Assembly (NCBI RefSeq): GCF_006539885.1
Contig: NZ_BJNW01000008.1
Location: forward strand, 1 to 64,000
Direction: 5' to 3'
DNA length: 64,000 bases
Source: Kocuria varians
GTDB lineage: Bacteria > Actinomycetota > Actinomycetes > Actinomycetales > Micrococcaceae
A model generated the notes under the pieces. It was not told where the DNA came from. It saw only the letters and a list, made by a program, of their open reading frames with translations, and ran no database searches. Shown one piece after another: positions 49,217 through 58,346 of this stretch (position 1 is the first letter of the stretch; every line of letters begins with the position of its first letter). The position numbers were made by a program, and so were the translations under genes.

Positions 49217-50427
49217 TGACCGCCGCCGACCGCCTCCACGCCCCGGACTCCAATGCTCCCCACCCCGAAACGCCCGACCTCGACGACGCCTTCGTCGCCC
49301 AGGTGCGCGAACGCCTCCTGAGCGAGGGCGGCGCGATCACGGACACCCGGATCGCCCGCGCGGTACGGGAGACCGGCCGCGTGCTCGGGGCCGTGGGTGC
49401 GGTGCAAGCCGCCCAGCACATCAAGGCGCAGCTGACCGGACTCGGTCCCCTCGAACCGCTCCTGCCCACCACCGGGCTCAGCGACGTCTACGTCAACGGC
49501 CACGAGCACGTCTTCATCGAGACCCTCGACGGGATTCGGCGCGTGCCGAGCCCGTTCGACTCGGAGGCCCAGGTGCGCGCGCTCGCGGTGCGGCTCGTGA
49601 CGGCGGCGGGGCGCAGGCTCGACGACGGCCACCCGTGCGTGGACGTCCAGACGGCGGACGGGGTGCGTGTCCACGCCGTGATTCCGCCGGTCTCCACGGG
49701 CGGCACGCTGCTGTCCATCCGCTTCCGGGCACCCCAGCGGCTCTCACTCGCGGACCTCGTGTCCTCCGGGACCGTGCACCCGTTCCTCGCGGACGTGCTC
49801 ACGGACGCGATGGCCGCCCGCGCGAACCTCATGATCAGCGGCGCCACCGGTTCTGGGAAGACCACGGTGCTCTCGGCGCTGCTCTCGCAGTGTCCGCCGG
49901 AGCAGCGGCTCGTGCTCGTGGAGGACGCCGCCGAGCTCGACCCCGTGCATCCGCACGTGGTGGGGCTGCAGTCGCGCCAGGAGAACGTGGAGGGCGCGGG
50001 ATCGGTGGACCTCACGGAGCTCGTGCGGCAGGCCCTGCGGATGCGCCCGGACTGGCTCGTGGTGGGCGAGTGCCGCGGGGCCGAGGTGCGCGACCTGCTC
50101 ACGGCCCTGAACACCGGGCACAGCGGAGCGGGCACCGTGCACGCGAACTCGGCACGCGCGGTCCCCGCACGTCTTGCCGCACTCGGATCCCTCGCGGGCC
50201 TCGATCGCGCGGCGGTGGACCTGCAGGCGGCCAGCGCCCTGGACCTCGTCGCCCACGTGAGCCGGACGCCCGCCGGCCGGCGGCTCGCCTCGCTGTGCAC
50301 GCTGACCCTCGAGGACGGTGTGCTGCAGACCGTCCCCGCGCTGACCGTGGACGCGGAACACCCCGTGAAGGGCCCGGGCTGGCCCCGGCTCGCCGCGCTC
50401 CTGGCCCGGGGACGTGAGGCCTCGTGA
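49216..50427 (+). CDS. TadA/CpaF secretion ATPase
   Basis: Motor ATPase for assembly of Flp/Tad pili. 403 residues of the VirB11/GspE family: N-terminal domain (about 30-150; LSDVYVNGHEHVFIE), Walker A GATGSGKTTVLSALL near 210, Asp box LVLVEDAAELDP, Walker B RMRPDWLVVGECRGAEV and His box GHSGAGTVHANS. ATG at 49216 overlaps the upstream stop; GTG at 49213 is in frame too. Its own stop overlaps the tadB start, so the three assembly genes are coupled. Confidence 0.94.
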   Translation: MTAADRLHAPDSNAPHPETPDLDDAFVAQVRERLLSEGGAITDTRIARAVRETGRVLGAVGAVQAAQHIKAQLTGLGPLEPLLPTTGLSDVYVNGHEHVFIETLDGIRRVPSPFDSEAQVRALAVRLVTAAGRRLDDGHPCVDVQTADGVRVHAVIPPVSTGGTLLSIRFRAPQRLSLADLVSSGTVHPFLADVLTDAMAARANLMISGATGSGKTTVLSALLSQCPPEQRLVLVEDAAELDPVHPHVVGLQSRQENVEGAGSVDLTELVRQALRMRPDWLVVGECRGAEVRDLLTALNTGHSGAGTVHANSARAVPARLAALGSLAGLDRAAVDLQAASALDLVAHVSRTPAGRRLASLCTLTLEDGVLQTVPALTVDAEHPVKGPGWPRLAALLARGREAS

Positions 50428-51185
50428 CCGCCGCCGTGGTCGCGGGCCTGCTCGTCCTGGCGGCGGTGCTGCTGGGGACGGGGTCCCCGGGCGTCCGCTC
50501 GCGGGTGCTCGCCCTGGTCGGCCCCGGTTCGGACGAGGCCGCCCCGAAGCAGCGTTTCCCGTTCCGGCCCCGCCGCGACCGGGCCGGCGAGGCCATGCAG
50601 TGGGTCACCGTGGTGCGCCGGCTCGCCGCGCTGCTGCAGGCGGGCCGACCGCCCTCGCTCGTGTTCGGTGAGCTCGCCGCCACCACGGGCCACGCGGACC
50701 CCACCTCCCGGTGGATCGCGCGGGTCTGCCGTGACGTGCACGCCGCCGCACGCGTGGGCGTTCCTGTCTCTGCGGGTCTCGGCCGGTTCTCCCGCGGAGC
50801 CGTTCCCGTGGGGGACCGCTCGCTCGCCGCCACGGCACGCTCCGTGTGCGCCCAGCTCGCGGCGTGCTGGGAGATCTCGGAACGCTCCGGCGCACCCCTC
50901 GGACAGACCCTCGCGGGGGTCGCCCGCTCGCTCGAGTCCCAGCTCGACGCGCAGGCCGCCCGGGACAGCGCCCTCGCCGGGCCTCGCGTCACCGTCAGGA
51001 CCCTCTCGTGGCTGCCCGTGCTCGCCCTGGGCCTCGGAATGCTCATGGGCACCGACCCGGTGAGCACGCTGCTCACCACCCCGTGGGGACGGCTCGCGCT
51101 CGCCGCCGGAGCCGCTCTGAGCATCGCGGGCCGCGTGTGGACGCGGACCCTGCTCCACCGCGCCGAGGCGGTGACGGGCTCGTGA
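50424..51185 (+). CDS. TadB-like type II secretion F-domain membrane protein
   Basis: 253 residues: an N-terminal membrane helix, a basic linker, the cytoplasmic F domain (VVRRLAALLQAGRPPSLVFGELA, ISERSGAPLGQTLAGVARSLESQLDAQ) and two C-terminal helices. Inner-membrane platform of the Tad pilus. GTG start overlaps the cpaF stop (GTGA). Confidence 0.9.
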   Translation: MTAAVVAGLLVLAAVLLGTGSPGVRSRVLALVGPGSDEAAPKQRFPFRPRRDRAGEAMQWVTVVRRLAALLQAGRPPSLVFGELAATTGHADPTSRWIARVCRDVHAAARVGVPVSAGLGRFSRGAVPVGDRSLAATARSVCAQLAACWEISERSGAPLGQTLAGVARSLESQLDAQAARDSALAGPRVTVRTLSWLPVLALGLGMLMGTDPVSTLLTTPWGRLALAAGAALSIAGRVWTRTLLHRAEAVTGS

Positions 51186-51898
51186 TCGCGGCACTGCTCG
51201 TCGGAGTCCTGGGCGCGTTCGCCCTGCTGCTGTGGGTCTCTCCCGGCGCGGGCCCGATCGCTGTCCGAGGACGACGCCGCCGCGTCCCCCAGCTGCGCAC
51301 GTTCGCCCGGGTGCCGTCCCCGACTACCGGGAGGACCCGACCGTCGCCGGTCGTGGTTCCCGCTCAGGTGGATGGGCCAGCCAGGACAGACGGACGGCAG
51401 TCAGAGGGGCCACCGCAGGGAGGCTCGTTGCGGGCACGGGTCACGGGAGGGGAGGCTCCTGCGCTGCCCGCGGCCGCCCTCGTCGAACTCACCGCGTGCC
51501 AGCTCGATGCCGGGCTTTCCCTTCCGGAGGCGGTCGGGGTGCTCTCGGAGAGCTGCGCCGGCGCATCACACCCTGAGCTTGCGCGGGCGGCCGCCGCCCT
51601 GCGCCTCGGCCTGTCGTGGGACACCGCCTGGCCCGAAGGGCGGGGGCTCTCCCGGGACGTCCGCGACTACCGGGACGCCCTGGAGTTCACGGCGTCGTCG
51701 GCCACGGCCTCCGCGTCGGTCCTGCGGGGCCAGGCGGAACTCGTGCGACGCGCGCAGTACCGCAGGGCTGAGCGCGCCGCCGAAGCCCTCGCGGTGAAGC
51801 TCGTGCTGCCCCTGGGGCTGTGCTTCCTGCCCGCCTTCATGTGCTGGGGCGTGGTGCCCGTGCTCATGAGTCTGCTGCCGCGGGTGTTCGGGTCATGA
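51182..51898 (+). CDS. TadC-like type II secretion F-domain membrane protein
   Basis: 238 residues with an N-terminal helix, a polar linker (about 25-90) and an F domain (LVELTACQLDAGLSLPEAVGVLSE, AEALAVKLVLPLGLCFLPAFMCWGVVPVLMSLL). Second platform protein of the Tad system. GTG start overlaps the tadB stop (GTGA). A hairpin follows, separating the assembly genes from the pilin. Confidence 0.88.
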   Translation: MIAALLVGVLGAFALLLWVSPGAGPIAVRGRRRRVPQLRTFARVPSPTTGRTRPSPVVVPAQVDGPARTDGRQSEGPPQGGSLRARVTGGEAPALPAAALVELTACQLDAGLSLPEAVGVLSESCAGASHPELARAAAALRLGLSWDTAWPEGRGLSRDVRDYRDALEFTASSATASASVLRGQAELVRRAQYRRAERAAEALAVKLVLPLGLCFLPAFMCWGVVPVLMSLLPRVFGS

Positions 51899-51918
51899 CC
51901 GCCCGCACAGAACCCGCC

Positions 51919-51956
51919 GTGGCACGGGGGCGAGGACCGCCGGGCCCTCGTGCCAC
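51919..51956 (+). terminator. Hairpin between tadC and the pilin gene
   Basis: 13-bp stem GTGGCACGGGGGC with one wobble and a 12-nt loop, 21 nt after the tadC stop and about 65 nt before the pilin start. Confidence 0.6.
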
Positions 51957-52022
51957 GCCATCGGTCACCGCCGAATCTGCTCGTCCACCACCTCAGCACC
52001 ACACCACCCAAGGAGAACCACC

Positions 52023-52337
52023 ATGTCCACGATCGTCCTTCCCGCCGTCCGCCCCGCCCACGCCACCCACCAGTCACACGACGTTCTGACGGACTCCGCC
52101 TGTGACACGGAAGCATCCGTCTGTGCCACGGAGATCCCGGTCGAGGAGGCCCTCGCACCCGTCGGCACCGCCCTCGCCCTGTCCCACGACGACCCGGACC
52201 TCGGGGCGTCGACGGCCGAGTACGCCGTGATCGTGCTGGCCGCGGCGGCCTTCGGCGGGGTCATGGCGGCGGTGCTGTCCTCGGACACCGTCTCCGGTCT
52301 GCTGCTCGGCATCATCCAGAAGGCCCTGTCCTTCTGA
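52023..52337 (+). CDS. DUF4244 Flp-like pilin subunit
   Basis: 104 residues. A long polar leader (about 1-60) precedes the pilin core DLGASTAEYAVIVLAAAAFGGVMAAVL, in which Gly-Ala-Ser-Thr-Ala-Glu-Tyr matches the Flp prepilin cleavage and Glu5 pattern. It would be the major Tad pilus subunit after cleavage by a prepilin peptidase encoded elsewhere. ATG follows AAGGAG by seven bases, the best ribosome site in the cluster. Hairpins on both sides may set its mRNA level apart from the neighbours. Confidence 0.88.
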   Translation: MSTIVLPAVRPAHATHQSHDVLTDSACDTEASVCATEIPVEEALAPVGTALALSHDDPDLGASTAEYAVIVLAAAAFGGVMAAVLSSDTVSGLLLGIIQKALSF

Positions 52338-52401
52338 ACATGCCTGCGCCGGTCCTCGGCCCGGCCCGGTGCGCCACGCGGGCCCGGTCCGAACACGCAG
52401 A

Positions 52402-52441
52402 GCGCGTGGGGCTCTCGTCGCACGGTGAGAGCCCCACGCGC
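52402..52441 (+). terminator. Hairpin between pilin and tadE-like genes
   Basis: Perfect 15-bp stem GCGCGTGGGGCTCTC with a 10-nt loop, ending just before the tadE Shine-Dalgarno AAAGGAG. Likely partial terminator or mRNA stabiliser for the pilin. Confidence 0.7.
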
Positions 52442-52459
52442 TTCCAGAAAGGAGTTCCC

Positions 52460-52849
52460 ATGCGCCATCAACCCCTCCAGGGGCGGGACGACCCCGACCA
52501 CGGTGCCGTGACCGTGGAGACCGCGGTCGTGATGCCCGCGCTGATCCTGCTGCTCGCCGTGCTGCTGGCCGCCGCGGCCGCGGGCATGACCACCGTGCGG
52601 TTCGAGGAGGCCGCCCGGGCGTCGGCGCGTGCGGCGGCCCGCGGTGAGGACCTGGCCGCCGTGGAGCACACCGCGCGCGAGATCGCCGGCGACGCCGCCT
52701 CGGTGCAGGTCTACGCGGCGGCGAACCGGGTCACGGTCGCCGTGAGCGGGCCCGCCCCCGGAGTGCTCGGCCAGTGGAGCGACTGGCGGCTGCACGCGGA
52801 CGCGACGGCCGCGGTGGACGCCACCGGGGGTGACCATGACGACCCCTGA
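52460..52849 (+). CDS. TadE-like pseudopilin
   Basis: 129 residues with the TadE-family start HGAVTVETAVVMPALILLLAVLLAAA (membrane helix about 19-44), then a periplasmic part ending in Asp/Gly. Minor pilin of the Tad system. ATG at 52460 with AAAGGAG seven bases upstream. Overlaps the next gene by about 14 nt. Confidence 0.88.
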   Translation: MRHQPLQGRDDPDHGAVTVETAVVMPALILLLAVLLAAAAAGMTTVRFEEAARASARAAARGEDLAAVEHTAREIAGDAASVQVYAAANRVTVAVSGPAPGVLGQWSDWRLHADATAAVDATGGDHDDP

Positions 52850-53243
52850 GCGAGTGACAGTGCTCGGCGAATCCGCGCAGGACCCCGACGCCGGGTCCGG
52901 CACCGTGCACGGCATGACCCTGGCGGTGGTGCTGTGCTTCCTGCTCGTCGCCGTGCTGCTCGTGGCCCAGGCAGCGATCCTCACGCACCGCGCCGCGAAG
53001 GCGGCGGATCTCGCCGCCCTGGCCGCGGCCGACGTCGCCCGGGGCCTGAATCCCGGCGTCCCGTGCGACGTGGCCGCCCGGGTGGCCACGGAGAACGGCG
53101 CCCGGATCGAGGAGTGCTCCCCGGTGGCACCGGAGAACACGACGGTGGACGTCACCGCGGTGGTCGAGCTCCCCGCACCACTGACTGTGCTGGGACCGGC
53201 GACCGGTCTCTCACGGGCGGGGCCGCCGCCGGACGACCCGTGA
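52836..53243 (+). CDS. TadE-like protein of Rv3654c type
   Basis: 135 residues. A polar N-terminus is followed by a membrane helix (about 26-48; GMTLAVVLCFLLVAVLLVAQAA region) and HRAAKAADLAALAAADVARG, the hallmark of the secretion-neighbourhood TadE-like/Rv3654c family, and one cysteine pair (VPCDV, EECSP). ATG at 52836 has GGGGG six bases upstream; GTG at 52830 is alternative. Last gene of the Tad cluster, convergent with the helicase gene. Confidence 0.85.
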   Translation: MTTPERVTVLGESAQDPDAGSGTVHGMTLAVVLCFLLVAVLLVAQAAILTHRAAKAADLAALAAADVARGLNPGVPCDVAARVATENGARIEECSPVAPENTTVDVTAVVELPAPLTVLGPATGLSRAGPPPDDP

Positions 53244-53311
53244 GGAGAGGAGCAGCGGGGCGCGGGTCGGTGCCACGCCGATCGACGCGGTCTTCGGCCC
53301 TGGCGAGCCCC

Positions 53312-55642
53312 TCACGGCGCGAAGCGCAGCACCCCGTTGAGCAGCTTCAGGGCACCGGCCTTGTCCAGGGGGTTGTTGCGGTTGCCGCACTTGGGGGACT
53401 GCACGCAGGAGGGGCAGCCGGACTCGCACTCGCACTGGGCGATGGCGTCCCGGGTGGCGGTGATCCAGCGCTGGAACATGTCGTAGCCCCGTTCCGCGAA
53501 TCCGGCGCCGCCGGGGTGCCCGTCGTGCACGAAGATCGTGGGGAGCTCGGTGTCCACGTGCAGGGCTGTGGAGAGCCCGCCCACGTCCCACCGGTCGCAC
53601 GAGGCGAGCAGCGGCAGCAGACCGATCATGGCGTGCTCGGCCGCGTGCAGCGCCCCGGGGATGTCCGGTTCCTCGATGCCCATGGCGGCGAGCTGCGGTC
53701 CCGAGACCGTGAACCACGTAGCGACGGTGGAGAGCTGGCGCGGCGGCAGCTCCAGCGGTTCCTCCCCGGCCACCTCGTTGGAGGCGGTGAGCTTGCGCTG
53801 GTAGCTGATGACCTGGGTGGTCACGTCCACCTCGCCGCGGTGGATCGTGACCGGCCCCCAGCTCATGGAGTCCGCCTCGGAGCGCACCCGCACCTCCGTG
53901 ACGTCACGGGCCACCGTGTAGAAGTCCGGGAACGCGCGCCGCACCGCGGCCACGTTCAGCTCCTCGTCGAGCTCCTCCACCAGGTAGGTGCGGCCCTGGT
54001 GCACGTACACCGCTCCGGGGTGCGCCTGGTAGTGGGACTGCGGGGCGCCCATGGTTCCCAGTACCGAGCCGGTGTCCGTGTCGATGATCTGCACGGGGCC
54101 GCCGTCCCCGGAGCGGATCGAGACCATGGCCGAGGGCTGCTCGGAACGGGTCCAGAACCAGCCGGTGGGGCGCCGCCTCAGGTGACCGGCTGCGGCGAGG
54201 GAGTCCACGACGTCGTGCGCGGTGGGCCCGAACAGTGCGAGCTCGTCCGGCCGCAGGGGAAGCTCCGCGGCCGCGGCGCACAGGTGCGGGGCGAGCACGT
54301 ACGGGTTCGAGGCCTCGAAGACTGTCGCCTCCACGGGGACGTCGAAGATCGCCTCGGGATGGTTGACCAGGTAGCCGTCCAGGGGGTCGTCCCCGGCGAT
54401 CAGGGTGGCCAGCGCGTGCTGACCCGCTCGGCCCGCACGGCCGATCTGCTGCAGGAAGGAGGCACGGGTGCCGGGCCAGCCGGCCACGAGCACGGCGTCC
54501 AGGCCCGCGATGTCGATGCCCAGCTCCAGGGCGGACGTGCTCGCCACCCCGAGGAGCCGACCGTCCCGCAGCTGCTGCTCGAGCTCCCGCCGCTCCTCGG
54601 GGAGGAACCCGGAGCGGTACGCGGCCACGCGGTGCCCGAGGGAGGCGTCCACCTCCTCGAGCTGCCGGTGGGCGTTCTGGGCGATGGTCTCGGCACCGCG
54701 GCGCGAACGGATGAAGGCGATGGTGCGGATCTGGCGCAGCACCAGGTCGGTGAGCATGTCGGAGGCCTCGGCCGTGACGGTACGACGCCGCGGCGCCCCG
54801 TTGTCGGAGCCGCCCGGGGACTGCTCGGGCTCCCACAGCACCACGGTGCGGGAGCCGCGCGGAGAGGTGTCGTGCTCCACGGCGGTGACCTCCGCGGGAT
54901 CCGCGCCGATCAGCTTGGCGAAGGACTCCTGCGGGGACGCGCTGGTGGCGGACGCCCCGATGAACTGGGGGGACGCCCCGTAGTGGGCCGCGATCCGTGT
55001 GAGGCGTCGCAGCAGCACCGCCACGTGCGAGCCGAAGACCCCGCGGTACGAGTGGGCCTCGTCCACGATCACGTACCGCAGCCGCCGGAAGAACCGGGAC
55101 CACCCCGCGTGGTGCGGCAGGATCGCGTGGTGCAGCATGTCCGGGTTGCACAGGATCACGTCCGCGTGCTCACGGATCCAGCGCCGCTCGGAGGGGTCGG
55201 TGTCGCCGTCGTAGGTGGCGCTGCGGACGTCCTCGAAGTGCAGGGAGCGTAGCGAGGACAGCTGGTCCGCGGCCAGTGCCTTGGTGGGGGAGATGTACAG
55301 GGCGGTGGCCTCGTCCGGGTGGTGCAGCATCCCGGGGCGCTGCGCCACGGCGAGCTTGCCGCGGTGCACGGCGTCCAGCACGAGCGACTGGTAGACCAGC
55401 GACTTCCCCGAAGCCGTTCCCGTGGCGACGATGGCGTGCCGGGGTGCCTCCAGCGCGGCGACCTGGTGGGCGTAGGGCTCGTGGATGCCCAGCCGTTCGT
55501 AGGCGGCCACGACGTCCGGGTGCAGCCATTCGGGCCAGGGCGCGTGCACGGCCGGCTGCTCGGGGATCTCGCGGACGTGACGGACCTGCTCGGGGCGGGG
55601 ACCGCGGCCGAGCAGGTCCACCATCTCCTGCGACGTCGTCAT
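53312..55642 (-). CDS. MrfA/YprA-like DEAD/DEAH helicase with C-terminal Zn cluster
   Basis: 776-residue superfamily 2 helicase with the DUF1998 module. Motifs: Q-like YAHQVAALEA, Walker A ATGTASGKSLVYQ, motif II VIVDEAHSYRG, motif III GASATSASP, motif VI QQIGRAGRAGQ. The C-terminal four-cysteine cluster is CECESGCPSCVQSPKCGN. In Bacillus, MrfA repairs mitomycin-type DNA adducts; the M. tuberculosis homologue is Rv3649. ATG at 55642 lacks a clear ribosome site; GAGAAT lies 6 nt upstream. The 250-bp gap to the next gene shows no ORF I would trust. Confidence 0.9.
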   Translation of the reverse strand: MTTSQEMVDLLGRGPRPEQVRHVREIPEQPAVHAPWPEWLHPDVVAAYERLGIHEPYAHQVAALEAPRHAIVATGTASGKSLVYQSLVLDAVHRGKLAVAQRPGMLHHPDEATALYISPTKALAADQLSSLRSLHFEDVRSATYDGDTDPSERRWIREHADVILCNPDMLHHAILPHHAGWSRFFRRLRYVIVDEAHSYRGVFGSHVAVLLRRLTRIAAHYGASPQFIGASATSASPQESFAKLIGADPAEVTAVEHDTSPRGSRTVVLWEPEQSPGGSDNGAPRRRTVTAEASDMLTDLVLRQIRTIAFIRSRRGAETIAQNAHRQLEEVDASLGHRVAAYRSGFLPEERRELEQQLRDGRLLGVASTSALELGIDIAGLDAVLVAGWPGTRASFLQQIGRAGRAGQHALATLIAGDDPLDGYLVNHPEAIFDVPVEATVFEASNPYVLAPHLCAAAAELPLRPDELALFGPTAHDVVDSLAAAGHLRRRPTGWFWTRSEQPSAMVSIRSGDGGPVQIIDTDTGSVLGTMGAPQSHYQAHPGAVYVHQGRTYLVEELDEELNVAAVRRAFPDFYTVARDVTEVRVRSEADSMSWGPVTIHRGEVDVTTQVISYQRKLTASNEVAGEEPLELPPRQLSTVATWFTVSGPQLAAMGIEEPDIPGALHAAEHAMIGLLPLLASCDRWDVGGLSTALHVDTELPTIFVHDGHPGGAGFAERGYDMFQRWITATRDAIAQCECESGCPSCVQSPKCGNRNNPLDKAGALKLLNGVLRFAP

Positions 55643-55892
55643 CCCGCCATTCTCGCTCACCGAGGCGTCCGGACCGGCGGCGTGCTCCCAGAGCTGAACC
55701 GCTCCGTTCCTCGCCGGTCGAGGGCTCCGGACCGCGGCCTTCCAGCCTCGCGGCACATCCGGTGGACGACGACGTCGCCCGCGCGGGTCCGGGGCGCTGC
55801 GCACCGCCGGCACGGGACGGCGACGCCGCCCGGCACGGGAGAAGCGCGCCGCGCACCGTCCGCGCGGGGCCCCTGCGTGAGATCATGGAGCC

Positions 55893-56357
55893 ATGGCGCA
55901 CAACGAGCACCCGCACCCCATGAACATCGCCGGCGAGCACGACCGCGAGGACGCGGCCCAGGGCTCACCCGTGACCGAGCTGAGCGAGCAGGAGAGCTGG
56001 GACCTGTTGAAGCAGGCCCGCTTCGCCCGTCTGGCCACCCGCGACGGCGACGAGATCGACATCACGCCGTTGAACATCGTCACGGACGGCGAGAAGCTCT
56101 TCTTCCGCTCCGCCAAGGGCACGAAGGTGCTGCACCTGCAGCTGAACCCGAACGTGACGGTGGAGATCGACCGCGCGGCCGGTTCGGAGGCGCACTCGGT
56201 GGTCGTGCGCGGGACCGCCGCGATGATCACGGACACGGACCGGATCACGTACGTGGAGGACCTCGGGCTGCGGCCGTGGCTGAACACGGAGAAGATCGAG
56301 TTCGTGGAGATCACGCCCACCCGCGTGACCGGTCGCACGTTCCGCCTGGGCCACTGA
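55893..56357 (+). CDS. Pyridoxamine 5'-phosphate oxidase-fold protein
   Basis: 154 residues of the split-barrel flavin-binding group (Rv3369-like). Core: SWDLLKQARFARLATRDGDEIDITPLNIV, KLFFRSAKGTKVLHLQLNPNVTVEIDR and EIEFVEITP-like KIEFVEITPTRVTGRTF. In actinobacteria such proteins bind FMN, F420 or haem breakdown substrates; the cofactor cannot be told here. Followed after 2 nt by the methyltransferase gene; a paralogue lies at 58347. Confidence 0.85.
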   Translation: MAHNEHPHPMNIAGEHDREDAAQGSPVTELSEQESWDLLKQARFARLATRDGDEIDITPLNIVTDGEKLFFRSAKGTKVLHLQLNPNVTVEIDRAAGSEAHSVVVRGTAAMITDTDRITYVEDLGLRPWLNTEKIEFVEITPTRVTGRTFRLGH

Positions 56358-56359
56358 GA

Positions 56360-58336
56360 GTGACACCGGCACACGACGCACCCGCCCCGTACGGCGAGCC
56401 CACCGCGCCGCCCGGCGCGCCGACTCCGCACCGTGCTTCCACCCAGCCCACCGCCCTCGGAAGTGTCGAGCAGGCCGAGAAGCGCGGCGTCGACGCCGCC
56501 CCCGCGTTCAGCACCGTCCCGGACGCCCCGCGCTCCGAGGACCCTGTCCTGGTGGCAGGCCTGCGCGAGGATCTCGTCGCGGCGGGCTTCACGGTGGACC
56601 GCGTCACCGAGCTGGTGGGCGAGCAGGCCATGTCCGCGTGGTCCCGGGACGAGGCCGTCCCGGCGCGCCGCGCGCTGGAGCGCCACGGCTCCCGCGACCC
56701 GCTGCTGACCACGCTCGCCGCGTTCTTCCTGCTCGGGGACCCCGTGTCCGCTCCGGAGCTCGACGCCGCCCTGCCCACCGTGGGCGCCACGGGTCTGCGT
56801 TCCCTGGCGCTCGCGGAGGACGGCCCCGCGGCCGGCGAGCTGCTGGCCACGATGGATCTGCGCCCCTACGCCACGGACGCCTCGGACGAGTGGTTCGTGG
56901 CGAGCGACCTCGGCGCGTTCCAGCGCCCGGGCGTGCTGCGCCACGACCATGTGCTGGGCATCGGCGGAGCGTCCACCACGCTCGTGCAGGCGACCCCGCG
57001 GCGGGACGTGGAGCGCGCGCTGGACCTGGGCACCGGTTGCGGCATCCAGACCTTCCACCTGCTCTCGCACGCGCGGCACGTGACCGCCACGGACATCTCC
57101 GAGCGCGCCCTGGCCACCACCCGCTTCAACCTGGTGCTCAACGCCGCGCAGCTTGGCCTCGACCCCGACGACCTCTCGGCGCGGGTGCGGCTGGCGCACG
57201 GCAGCATGCTGGAGCCCGTGGCGGGGGACCGCTTCGACATGGTGGTCTCGAACCCGCCGTTCGTGATCACCCCGCGCACTCCCGGGGACGACGCCGCCCG
57301 CTACACCTACCGCGACGGCGGGCTGCCGGGGGACCGGCTCGTCAGCGACCTGATCGCCTCCCTGCCGGAGGTCCTGACCCCCGGCGGCACCGCCCACATG
57401 CTCGCCAACTGGGAGATCACGGCGGACCCGGAGCAGGGCCCGTCCGAGACGTGGTCCCGCCGCCCGGCGTCGTGGATCGCCCCGGGGACCGGCGCGTGGT
57501 TCGTGCAGCGCGAGCTGCAGGACCCGTGCGAGTACGCGGAGACCTGGCTGCGCGACGCCTCCCAGCAGCGCGACCTCGCCGGCTACGAGGCCGCGTATCG
57601 CGCCTACCTGGAGGACTTCGACTCGCGGGACGTTGCCGCCGTGGGCTTCGGCATGGTCTGGCTGCAGCGCCCGGGGGCCGTGGAGCCGGATTCGACGACG
57701 ACGCCGCGGCCCGGTACGCAGGCCCCCGATGCCCCAGTCCTGCCGCGGGCCACGGAGAACCGACCCCTGCCGCGGGTGTTCGAGACGATCCCCCACCCCA
57801 TCCAGCAGCCGATCGCGCCCGCGCTGGCCGCCGAGTGGGACCGGATGGTGCGCTTCGGGACGGACCACGCGGCAGCGGACGCCGCGGTGGAGCCCGCCTC
57901 CTCGGCCGCGGCCGATGCGCAGGGCGCTGCGGGAACCACTGACGGGTCCCTCACCGCGGCGGAGACCGGGGCCCGCGACGTCGTCCCCGGAACCGGACCA
58001 TCGGCCTGGACCGGCACGGGCGCCGTCGTCCCCGCCACCCCCGCGTGGCTGGATGCCCACCTCACCGTGGCGCCGGACGTCACCGAGGAGCGCCACGGCG
58101 CGCCCGGTGCGGACGACCCCGCCCTGATCCTGCTGCGGCAGGGAGCGGGGCTGCGCCGGACGGTGATCCTCTCGAGCGAGGCCGCCGGCTTCGCGGGCGT
58201 GTGCGACGGTGAGCTGAGCGCCGGGCAGATCCTCACCGCGCTGGGCTCGCTGCTCGGGTGGCAGGACGGCCCCGAGCCGTGGCTCACCTCCGAGATCAAC
58301 GGTCTGGTCGAGCACGGCTTCCTGGTGGAGGTGTAA
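56360..58336 (+). CDS. HemK/PrmC-like methyltransferase with N- and C-terminal extensions
   Basis: 658 residues from GTG at 56360. A disordered N-terminus (about 1-55) and a helical domain (DUF7059-like, about 60-200) precede the class I methyltransferase fold: motif I ALDLGTGCGIQTFHLL, acidic ATDISERALATTRFNL, and the NPPF motif MVVSNPPFVITPRTP, which marks N-methylation of Gln/Asn or adenine. After residue 430 comes an Ala/Ser/Thr-rich linker and a C-terminal winged-helix-like region (AGVCDGELSAGQILTALGSLL). Target unknown. A later start is possible, since no ribosome site supports the GTG. Confidence 0.82.
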   Translation: MTPAHDAPAPYGEPTAPPGAPTPHRASTQPTALGSVEQAEKRGVDAAPAFSTVPDAPRSEDPVLVAGLREDLVAAGFTVDRVTELVGEQAMSAWSRDEAVPARRALERHGSRDPLLTTLAAFFLLGDPVSAPELDAALPTVGATGLRSLALAEDGPAAGELLATMDLRPYATDASDEWFVASDLGAFQRPGVLRHDHVLGIGGASTTLVQATPRRDVERALDLGTGCGIQTFHLLSHARHVTATDISERALATTRFNLVLNAAQLGLDPDDLSARVRLAHGSMLEPVAGDRFDMVVSNPPFVITPRTPGDDAARYTYRDGGLPGDRLVSDLIASLPEVLTPGGTAHMLANWEITADPEQGPSETWSRRPASWIAPGTGAWFVQRELQDPCEYAETWLRDASQQRDLAGYEAAYRAYLEDFDSRDVAAVGFGMVWLQRPGAVEPDSTTTPRPGTQAPDAPVLPRATENRPLPRVFETIPHPIQQPIAPALAAEWDRMVRFGTDHAAADAAVEPASSAAADAQGAAGTTDGSLTAAETGARDVVPGTGPSAWTGTGAVVPATPAWLDAHLTVAPDVTEERHGAPGADDPALILLRQGAGLRRTVILSSEAAGFAGVCDGELSAGQILTALGSLLGWQDGPEPWLTSEINGLVEHGFLVEV

Positions 58337-58346
58337 GACTGGTCCC

